From Tannerella sp. (GTDB lineage: Bacteria; Bacteroidota; Bacteroidia; Bacteroidales; Tannerellaceae): DNA of 5,097 nt. Below the pieces are notes generated by a model. The model was not told where the DNA came from and did not search any database. It was given only the letters and a program-made list of their open reading frames with translations. Shown here piece by piece: positions 1 through 5,097 of the stretch. The stretch is taken from positions 1 through 5,097 of the forward strand of contig JAIRXI010000172.1 in the NCBI GenBank assembly GCA_031268395.1, given 5' to 3'. Position 1 is the first letter of the stretch; each line of letters opens with the position of its first letter. A program made the translations under genes and the position numbers.

Positions 1-24
1 GAATGATGAACGGAGGCATCATTC
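1..24 (-). terminator. Inverted repeat after susD, possible terminator hairpin
   Basis: A perfect 8-bp inverted repeat, GAATGATG at 1-8 and CATCATTC at 17-24, encloses an 8-nt loop. It lies about 30 nt beyond the susD stop codon in the direction of transcription, where an operon terminator or an mRNA-stabilising 3' hairpin could sit. The stem is only 3/8 G+C, and the U-run that would mark an intrinsic terminator would fall outside the window, so the role is unproven. An alternative register is also possible (GATGAA 5-10 with TTCATC 22-27). The rest of 1-54 shows nothing gene-like. Confidence 0.3.
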
Positions 25-54
25 ATCGTTCGTAAAATCCCTGCCGTGCGAAGT

Positions 55-1656
55 TTAATATCCCGGATTTTGTGTTATGTTCGGATTTCTGTCCATTTCC
101 GTCTGCGGGATGGGAAGCAAATAGTTACGTTGCGGCTGAAATACTCGTTCTTCCAGAAGGATATGCCCTTCGCTCCAGGTGATCTGTCCGGTTGCCGAAT
201 TCATCGTTCCGTTCCGGCAACCCAGCGCCCAGCCATTCAGCAGCGCCGGCCCCAAATCCCAGCGCTTCAGGTCGAAATAACGCAGTCCTTCAAACGCCAG
301 TTCAATACGCCGTTCATAACGTACCAGCCGTTCGTCCAATTGCGCCGCTTCGGGCATACCGGCGCGTGTACGTATGGCATTGATATAGCCCAAAGCCCTG
401 TCTGTATCTCGCCCGGTCTTCAGGGCGCACTCCGCGAAGATGAGATACATCTCAGCCAGACGGATGACAATGCCGTTTCCGTCATAATTATTGGCGTCCA
501 CCACCGACATGGGATAAATGTGTTTCTTCACCAGCAACCCGCCGCGTGAAGCAGCCGCCTCTTCGTGGTAGTCTAAGTTGCGACGGTCGGCCTGTCCGTC
601 AAGGAAAAGATCCAGCGGATTGTAGTACCGTCCGTTGTAGAACTCGCCGGGGCACAAGACAATCTGTGTCAGGCGCGGGTCGCGGTTTTTGAACGGTTCG
701 TTTGGATTGTAGCCGGAACCGGCCTCGTCGATGTATTTCCCGTCTGCCGTCTGGAAGGCTTCGATAAAAGGCCACAATGCATTCAGCGCCGACCAACCGC
801 CCTCGGCCGCAGGCATGTCGAGCTGGGGAATTAGTTGCTTGTAATCATTTTTCACATACTGCACATCCAGTATCGCCTCTTTGTTGGACGACTCGGCTGA
901 CGCCCAAAACATTTCCTCGTAGGTGGGAAACAGTTCGTAACACGGCATGGCAATCACCGCCGCCGCATCCGTCTGCGCTTCTTCGTATTTCCCCAGATAG
1001 AGTTCAAGCCGCGCCTTCAACGCCAGGGCTGCGCCCCGGGTGATATGTCCGCCGGATTCAATCGTACTCTGCTCCGGAAGGATAGTCGCCACCTCTGCCA
1101 GTTCCCTCAAAATGAAGTTTTCCACTTCCGCTTTCGGCGTTCGCGGCAATGCAGCTTCTTCTCCCGTAGCAAGTACGTTTTCGACCAGCGGAATGTCGCC
1201 GTAAAGCATCACTTTGTTATAATAGTCGTAAGCCCGCAGGAAACGTACTTCTACCTTATAGCGTTCCTTGAGCGAAGCGTCCATGTCGACCGGTTCCACT
1301 TTTTCCAGAAAATTGTTGTACTTGCGGATCCGGTCATACGTAAACCATCGGGCACCATCCATATGGCTACCCCCCGTGCCGAGATTGTTCGTCGGCAGGA
1401 GCCTCCCGTTTCCAAGAGGTTGATATTGATAATTGAACTGTTCGTATCCATTGTCGGATGCGGCGTCCATAAAGACGACATTCATCACCGATTCCCAAGT
1501 CCTGTAACAGCCGTTCAATGCCATTGAGACATCCGATTCGCTCTGCCAGAAAGTCGCGTCGGAAAGCTGGTCGGGAGGAGCCACGTCCAGAAAATCATCA
1601 CTGCACGAGAACAAACCCGTGAGCAGGGCTATTGCCATTATTATATTTTTTTTCAT
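55..1656 (-). CDS. SusD/RagB-family surface nutrient-binding lipoprotein
   Basis: This 533-residue protein is the outer-membrane partner of the SusC-like transporter encoded just upstream. SusD proteins are mostly helical TPR-type lipoproteins that cap the SusC barrel and hold the ligand for import. Residues 1-18 form a lipoprotein signal ending in the lipobox LFSC (Cys18). SDD follows at once, resembling the acidic export signal of surface lipoproteins in this phylum. Family landmarks appear in order: FWQSESDV (37-44), YDRIRKYNNFLEKV (107-120), the helix VRFLRAYDYYNKVMLYGDIPLV (from 137), a TPR-like helix pair (207-236), NRDPRLTQIVL (324-334), RLAEMYLIFAECAL (399-412), INAIRTRAGMP (425-435), RRIELAFEGLRYFDLKRW (449-466), and the usual C-terminus LLPIPQTEMDRNPNITQNPGY (about 513-533). 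Length is typical and the frame is intact. The ATG at 1656 is chosen because it gives a complete lipoprotein signal. It lies 12 nt after the susC stop, implying co-transcription. The start codon is followed by a run of eight A. The specific substrate cannot be read from the sequence. Confidence 0.96.
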   Translation of the reverse strand: MKKNIIMAIALLTGLFSCSDDFLDVAPPDQLSDATFWQSESDVSMALNGCYRTWESVMNVVFMDAASDNGYEQFNYQYQPLGNGRLLPTNNLGTGGSHMDGARWFTYDRIRKYNNFLEKVEPVDMDASLKERYKVEVRFLRAYDYYNKVMLYGDIPLVENVLATGEEAALPRTPKAEVENFILRELAEVATILPEQSTIESGGHITRGAALALKARLELYLGKYEEAQTDAAAVIAMPCYELFPTYEEMFWASAESSNKEAILDVQYVKNDYKQLIPQLDMPAAEGGWSALNALWPFIEAFQTADGKYIDEAGSGYNPNEPFKNRDPRLTQIVLCPGEFYNGRYYNPLDLFLDGQADRRNLDYHEEAAASRGGLLVKKHIYPMSVVDANNYDGNGIVIRLAEMYLIFAECALKTGRDTDRALGYINAIRTRAGMPEAAQLDERLVRYERRIELAFEGLRYFDLKRWDLGPALLNGWALGCRNGTMNSATGQITWSEGHILLEERVFQPQRNYLLPIPQTEMDRNPNITQNPGY

Positions 1657-1668
1657 AATTCGTTTCTA

Positions 1669-4392
1669 TTAAAAAGTTATATCCAATCCTACTGTATAAA
1701 TCGCTATCTGCGGGTGCACGTTGGTGTTGCCGTTTTCCGGATCCACATCCACGGGCATTTTTTTGAAAGTAAGCAGGTTTTGCCCGCTGAAATAAACTCG
1801 CGTACGGGCAATGCCCAGGTGGTCGAGCAAGTTCTTCGGCAAATTGTATCCGAGCTGCAAATGTTTCAGACGCAGGTAACTTGCATTGATTACCAGAAAC
1901 GAACTCATGGCGCGGTTTTGCGTCTGCGAGACCAGCGTGCGCGGATAATATCCCGTCTGCGTCACCCGCCCGTTTTCCACAAGCGTCCGGTCTAAGTGTT
2001 TGTATTGCGGATTCGACCCGTTCTCGAACGGCCACATGGACTGCGCGTCGAGGGTGCGGTACGCATCGGCCACTCCCTGAAAATTGGCCTGGAGATCGAC
2101 ATTCCCGTATTTCAGGTTTGCGCTGAATCCATACGTGATGTTCGGAATGCTGTTACCCAGCGCCACCCGATCGTCTGCATCTATTTTCCCGTCGCCGTTC
2201 TGATCTTTGAATTTCAAGTCGCCGGCCTTTACGTTGACGGTATGTACCGGACTGTTGGCGGCTTCTTCGTCGGTCATGAAGATGCCTGTACATTCATATC
2301 CGTAGAACGAATCCCACGGATAACCCTCCATCCGGATAGTGTTTCCTTTGGAAGGATTGGGATATTTCTCCACCGTATTCTTATTGTGAGTCACATATCC
2401 GGAGACGCTATATCGGAATGCCTGAATCGTGTGCGCGTGCCCCAGAGAGATTTCTACGCCCCTGTTTCGCAAAGCGCCTCCATTGGAGACCGGTGCGTCC
2501 AGTCCGAAAATAAGCGAGACCGGGACGGTGGTCAGGATATTGTCGGTATAGCGGTCGTAATACTCTGCGGAAGCCGTCAGGAGACCGTTGCGTATGTCCA
2601 CATCCATTCCCAGATTCGTTTCCGTGGTCGTCTCCCAGGAAATCAAGGCATTGTTGGCGCCGGTCTGGGCTGCGCCGTCGACTACGCCGTTGAAGAAATT
2701 GTAGTTCTGTCCCAGCGCGATCTTGGCGATATACAGGTAATCGCTCGTACGGTGATTACCCAGTTTCCCCCACGATCCGCGCAGTTTCAGGTTGTCCAGC
2801 CATTCGATGTCCTCCATGAAACGTTCCTCCGAGATTCGCCATGCAGCCGAGAGAGACGGAAACGTACCCCAGCGACGCCCGCGGGCAAACTTGGACGAAC
2901 CGTCGCTCCGCAAATTAAATTCAAACAGATATTTTCCCGCATAGTCATAGTTGAGGCGTCCGAAATAAGAGCCGATCCGGGTGTCCGAAGCGCTGCCGTT
3001 ATTTGTCCAGCCATTGCTTGACCCGGCGTCCAGCTCCGTCAGTTCGTTGCTGGGGAAAGTCCGCCGATAGGCTTTCGTCAAATGATAGGTATACGATTCG
3101 CGCGAAACGCCCAGCAACCCTTTCACGTGATGGTCGCCGATCTGCTTTTCGTAATTCAGCAAGCCTTGCAGCGTCACCGTCATCCACCGCGCCAGATAAT
3201 CCTCCACACTGTTCGGCCCCTGGATGCTGCCGTCACCGTAAGCAACCTCCTTGATGTGTGTCTTGCCGTCGTCGAAATTGTAATCCAGTCCGGCAACACC
3301 TTTCAGCGTAAGGCCGTCGATGATTTTGATTTCCCCGAACGCGCTGCCCAAGGCATGTGTATAGTTGGATTTTGCATTTCCTCCGGCTTCGATCCACGCA
3401 ATGGGATTGCCGTCGATATGCCGTCCCCACGTGCCGTCTTGATATTTGTTTACAAACGTATTGGGTATGCGGTTCACCTGCCTGAAAAATTCGCTGTACC
3501 CACCATAGGGCGAAGTCGGCTGAATGATCGTCCGGTAGGACAGGCTGGAATTGATGCCGAAGCTCAGCCACCGCGTCACGTTGCTATCCAAGTTTACGCG
3601 CACGGTATAGCGGTCGTGCGCCGTGTTTTTAGTCAGTCCTTCCTGATTGTAGTAGGCCAGCGATACGAGATAGCGCGTGGCTTCCGTTCCTCCGCTCAGA
3701 CTGATGTTATGGTTGTGCGTGAGGCCGCTTCCCCGAAGAAACAGGCCTACCCAGTCCGTGTTCGGAAAATTGTCCGGATCTGATCCGTTCCGGTATTTGG
3801 CAATGTCTTCCGGGGTATAAATAATGTTATTGCCCTCGTTTAATCTTGCTTCGTTTGACAGTTCGGCATACTCGGCCGAAGAGAGATGATCGGGCAGCTG
3901 AATCGCCCGTTCCCAGCCGACATACCCGTTATAGGTCAGCGCAGGTTTGCCCTGCTTGCCCCGTTTGGTGGTCACCAGTATGACGCCGTTGGCCGCCCGC
4001 GTTCCGTAAATGGCCGCCGCGGCCGCATCCTTCAGCACGCTGATGTTTTCCACATCATTGGGATTCACGTCGTCCATTGAAGCCTCCAGCCCGTCGACCA
4101 GCACCATGGGAGCCGAATTGTTCATGGTTCCCACGCCGCGGATGAGCATGGAAGTGCCCTCCCGTCCGGGCTGTCCCGAACTGGAAGTAACGGCTACGCC
4201 CGGCAGTTTGCCCTGCAACATGCTGCCCATGTTGGTAGCCGGCAATCCGCTCAGTTCCTCGCCCGACAGGGAGGAAACGGCGCCCGTCAGGTTCACTTTC
4301 TTCTGCGTGCCGTAACCGACTACGACGACTTCTTCCAATACTTTAGCGTCTTCTACCAGTTTGATTACAAGGGATTTGCCCCCCCCCCCCAT
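1669..4392 (-). CDS. SusC/RagA-family TonB-dependent outer-membrane transporter, main part (plug and barrel), frame-split from its N-terminus
   Basis: This frame carries almost the whole transporter. SusC proteins are 22-strand outer-membrane barrels that import ligand delivered by SusD, powered through TonB. Numbering from the ATG at 4392: glycines 2-5 come from the G-run; EEVVVVGYGTQ (20-30) is the conserved Ton-box segment; the plug spans about 30-145, with LIRGVGT (83-89), VLVDGLEASMDDVNPNDVENI (97-117), LKDAAAAAIYGTRAANGVI (120-138) and TTKRG (141-145); the barrel follows to the C-terminus, which ends VGLDITF with the usual terminal Phe. An EF-hand-like loop, DQNGDGKIDADD, lies at 730-741. 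The ATG at 4392 is not a credible natural start: it overlaps the G-run, has no signal peptide behind it, and lies inside the family's conserved N-terminal architecture. The true start is most likely the ATG at 4694, in another frame. With 10 or 13 G in the tract the two parts fuse to 1007 or 1008 residues, normal for SusC. There is no room for an STN domain, so sigma/anti-sigma (FecR-type) signalling through this protein is unlikely. No other frameshift or internal stop is seen. Confidence 0.93.
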   Translation of the reverse strand: MGGGGKSLVIKLVEDAKVLEEVVVVGYGTQKKVNLTGAVSSLSGEELSGLPATNMGSMLQGKLPGVAVTSSSGQPGREGTSMLIRGVGTMNNSAPMVLVDGLEASMDDVNPNDVENISVLKDAAAAAIYGTRAANGVILVTTKRGKQGKPALTYNGYVGWERAIQLPDHLSSAEYAELSNEARLNEGNNIIYTPEDIAKYRNGSDPDNFPNTDWVGLFLRGSGLTHNHNISLSGGTEATRYLVSLAYYNQEGLTKNTAHDRYTVRVNLDSNVTRWLSFGINSSLSYRTIIQPTSPYGGYSEFFRQVNRIPNTFVNKYQDGTWGRHIDGNPIAWIEAGGNAKSNYTHALGSAFGEIKIIDGLTLKGVAGLDYNFDDGKTHIKEVAYGDGSIQGPNSVEDYLARWMTVTLQGLLNYEKQIGDHHVKGLLGVSRESYTYHLTKAYRRTFPSNELTELDAGSSNGWTNNGSASDTRIGSYFGRLNYDYAGKYLFEFNLRSDGSSKFARGRRWGTFPSLSAAWRISEERFMEDIEWLDNLKLRGSWGKLGNHRTSDYLYIAKIALGQNYNFFNGVVDGAAQTGANNALISWETTTETNLGMDVDIRNGLLTASAEYYDRYTDNILTTVPVSLIFGLDAPVSNGGALRNRGVEISLGHAHTIQAFRYSVSGYVTHNKNTVEKYPNPSKGNTIRMEGYPWDSFYGYECTGIFMTDEEAANSPVHTVNVKAGDLKFKDQNGDGKIDADDRVALGNSIPNITYGFSANLKYGNVDLQANFQGVADAYRTLDAQSMWPFENGSNPQYKHLDRTLVENGRVTQTGYYPRTLVSQTQNRAMSSFLVINASYLRLKHLQLGYNLPKNLLDHLGIARTRVYFSGQNLLTFKKMPVDVDPENGNTNVHPQIAIYTVGLDITF

Positions 4393-4694
4393 GCCGGCAA
4401 TACACTGATTTCCTGTGAGATATAACCGACAAAAGATACTTGCACGATTGCGTCTTCCGCTACGGACAGGGAGAAATTCCCGTCCGCATCCGTCACGGTG
4501 CCGTTGAGGGTACCCTTCTCCACTACGTTGACGCCTGCCAGCGGCTCTTCGCCTGCATCCACAACAATGCCTGTAATTCGCTTGCCGGCCTGAAAAGCCG
4601 CATTCCCTTCTGCCTGACTTGTACAGGGGGTTATCAGGAGAATAGCCGAAAGGAGAAAGCTACTCAAACCCCACAATGATTTTTCGTGTTTCAT
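4365..4694 (-). CDS. N-terminal part of the SusC-like transporter (signal peptide and CarboxypepD_reg-like domain), cut off by frameshift
   Basis: This 109-residue frame encodes the front of the transporter. Residues 1-27 form a Sec signal peptide: basic start MKHEK, a hydrophobic core around 8-22, and probable cleavage after SQA. Residues about 38-98 form the N-terminal extension typical of SusC, a carboxypeptidase-regulatory-like beta sandwich, with ITGIVVDAGEEPLAGVNVVEKG, then GTVTDADGNFSL, then VQVSFVGYISQEI. The frame then runs through PAWGGG encoded by the G-run, continues ANPL and stops at 4367-4365. In SusC relatives this domain is followed within about 20 residues by the Ton box, which is found here in the other frame just downstream (near 4335-4305), so the two parts are one gene. 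The ATG at 4694 is preferred over the more upstream in-frame ATG at 4853 because only it starts a clean signal peptide and because the 53 extra residues look non-coding. If 12 G is real, the product is a short periplasmic fragment with no transport role. Confidence 0.88.
   Translation of the reverse strand: MKHEKSLWGLSSFLLSAILLITPCTSQAEGNAAFQAGKRITGIVVDAGEEPLAGVNVVEKGTLNGTVTDADGNFSLSVAEDAIVQVSFVGYISQEISVLPAWGGGANPL
4379..4390 (-). repeat. G12 homopolymer tract that breaks the susC-like reading frame
   Basis: Twelve consecutive C on the plus strand (G on the coding strand) lie between the N-terminal-extension frame and the Ton-box/plug frame. Counting codons, the frames join with 10 or 13 G (also 7). 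With 12 G translation stops at 4367-4365. With 11 or 14 G it stops at the TAA at 4345-4343. Only one tract length in three is therefore productive. Long G/C runs are classic slipped-strand mispairing sites and also common sequencing-error sites. The tract codes for glycine, so length changes in steps of three would only alter a flexible linker. Confidence 0.95.
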
Positions 4695-4730
4695 AGAGAA
4701 AATAAATTTTATAATTAAAAAACCCGGCTG

Positions 4731-4738
4731 CAAAGTAA
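4731..4738 (-). promoter_or_regulatory. Candidate Bacteroides-type -7 element for the susC-susD operon
   Basis: Read on the minus strand this is TTACTTTG, seven of eight bases of the Bacteroidota housekeeping -7 consensus TAnnTTTG, followed by GC. It lies about 37 nt upstream of the susC ATG at 4694, leaving a short AT-rich leader suited to this phylum's translation starts, which have no Shine-Dalgarno. A proper -33 TTTG at 19-21 nt spacing is absent (a TTTT sits about 25 nt away), which could mean dependence on an activator, as is common for nutrient-induced susC operons. Chance occurrence is not excluded. Confidence 0.35.
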
Positions 4739-4764
4739 GCGGATTCAGATGAGGCGGTTCCGGA

Positions 4765-4787
4765 AAAACAGGACTAATAAAACAGGA
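4765..4787 (-). repeat. Tandem direct repeat TCCTGTTTT x2 upstream of the susC promoter
   Basis: Two identical 9-bp copies, TCCTGTTTT on the minus strand (4787-4779 and 4773-4765), lie in the same orientation with starts 14 bp apart. They begin about 27 bp upstream of the candidate -7 element. Spaced direct repeats just upstream of a promoter with a poor -33 box are a plausible activator site, for example for a hybrid two-component or SusR-type regulator. No regulator gene is in view to pair with them, and the region is A/T-biased. Confidence 0.3.
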
Positions 4788-4970
4788 AAACGGAACTGAT
4801 ACGGCTTTTTCTTGCTCATTATGGAACTCATGACAACGAAAGCGCTTTTGCACTCGGAAAAGAACCGGACTTTTTCCGGTATTATTATCCCAACATGTCT
4901 ATTAGACGCTTCTCCTGTTGTGTCCGGAAGAGAAGACTGCCGGCAGGCCGCAAATGGAATATCCGCCCGT

Positions 4971-5037
4971 CAACCCGTCCCAGCCGGGACGGAATGTTGG
5001 TAGAAAAGGGAACACGAGAGACACCACCCGTCCCGGC
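4971..5037. repeat. GC-rich competing inverted repeats in the upstream region
   Basis: Three related segments lie here. CCGTCCC (4975-4981) and GGGACGG (4986-4992) form a perfect 7-bp stem with a 4-nt loop, which CAAC (4971-4974) and GTTG (4996-4999) extend across a 3-nt bulge. The same right arm, as GCCGGGACGG (4983-4992), is also perfectly complementary over 10 bp to CCGTCCCGGC (5028-5037), with a 35-nt loop. The two hairpins exclude each other. No run of T follows on either strand to mark a simple intrinsic terminator. Alternatives are an RNA switch in a long leader, an upstream gene's terminator, or a protein-binding dyad. Confidence 0.4.
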
Positions 5038-5097
5038 CACAATGTCACCAATATAGCATATATATTATTTGTATTTTTGATATTTTCCTTTTTTAGT

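Larger units (their letters stand above)
4695..5097. other. Upstream non-coding region of the susC-susD operon
   Basis: I see no convincing gene in this 403-bp stretch. It is patchy: AT-rich next to the susC start, G/C-rich at about 4910-5040, then strongly AT-rich from 5045 to the edge. Besides the candidate promoter, direct repeat and competing hairpins listed separately, it holds a 10-bp palindrome AAAGCGCTTT (4839-4848), a short hairpin ACCGG/CCGGT (4864-4868 with 4876-4880) and the 8-bp palindrome TGCCGGCA (4938-4945). A plus-strand TATTTTTG (5072-5079) matches the -7 consensus TAnnTTTG exactly but has no -33 partner; it could serve a divergent gene beyond the right edge, or be chance in AT-rich DNA. 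Confidence 0.6.

Noticed and set aside
1646..1653. Run of eight A right after the susD start codon as a second phase-variation tract.
   Set aside because: Lys-rich signal-peptide starts routinely give short A runs, the frame here is intact, and eight bases is a modest length.
1996..3021. A 341-residue open frame on the plus strand, antisense to the transporter gene.
   Set aside because: It lies wholly opposite a strongly supported SusC barrel region, its translation shows no recognisable domain, and long antisense open frames are common opposite such genes. The other plus-strand frames over 46-4315 are rejected for the same reason.
4365..4694. Programmed ribosomal frameshift required for normal expression of the transporter.
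   Set aside because: No such mechanism is established for SusC proteins, I see no obvious stimulatory structure downstream, and tract-length variation or sequencing error explains the split more simply.
4695..4853. In-frame upstream extension of the SusC-like N-terminus to an ATG at 4853.
   Set aside because: It would put 53 unrelated residues before a well-formed signal peptide and would translate through the candidate promoter.
4812..5003. A 63-residue plus-strand open frame in the upstream region.
   Set aside because: The translation has no domain, signal peptide or coding-like composition, and it runs across the palindromic and hairpin-rich region.
4902..5096. A minus-strand frame open from the right edge to a TAA at 4904-4902, which could be the 3' end of an upstream gene.
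   Set aside because: The roughly 64 residues begin in very AT-rich DNA, cross the inverted repeats and resemble no known C-terminus. It is not excluded, because the window cuts it off.
1..5097. Site-specific inversion sites, a recombinase, an insertion sequence, a CRISPR array or tRNA genes.
   Set aside because: I found no long inverted repeats flanking the promoter or the susC start, no transposase or recombinase frames, no regularly spaced repeats and no tRNA-like cloverleaf.

Overview
The window is a susC/susD-type outer-membrane uptake module from a member of the Bacteroidota, most likely a gut-type Bacteroidales. The evidence is the paired SusC/RagA TonB-dependent transporter and SusD/RagB surface lipoprotein in the family's usual order, the lipoprotein's acidic residues right after the lipobox cysteine, AT-rich translation starts without a clear Shine-Dalgarno, and a near-match to the Bacteroides -7 promoter element. 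Base composition looks roughly balanced, so I do not name a genus.

Layout (all coding is on the minus strand, read right to left): 4695-5097 is a non-coding upstream region with a candidate promoter, a tandem direct repeat and a GC-rich block of competing inverted repeats. 1669-4694 is the susC-like gene. 55-1656 is the susD-like gene, starting 12 nt after the susC stop, so the two almost certainly form one transcript. 1-54 is the region after susD, with a hairpin at the very edge. No glycosidase, lyase, sulfatase, protease, sigma/anti-sigma pair or hybrid two-component regulator is visible, so the substrate cannot be named.

The notable feature is that the susC-like gene is split as sequenced. 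A run of 12 G (minus strand; C on plus, 4379-4390) lies at the junction between the N-terminal carboxypeptidase-regulatory-like domain and the Ton box/plug. With 12 G the protein ends after 109 residues. With 10 or 13 G the frames join into an uninterrupted SusC of about 1007-1008 residues, a normal family size. This is either a phase-variable contingency tract that sets transporter production on or off, or a homopolymer length error. The sequence alone cannot separate the two, but the absence of any other lesion argues against an old decaying pseudogene.

In the working state, the SusC barrel would sit in the outer membrane with SusD as a hinged lid on its outer face. The pair would bind an oligosaccharide or peptide-like ligand and import it with TonB/ExbBD energy. 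In the off state only SusD and a short secreted N-terminal fragment could be made.
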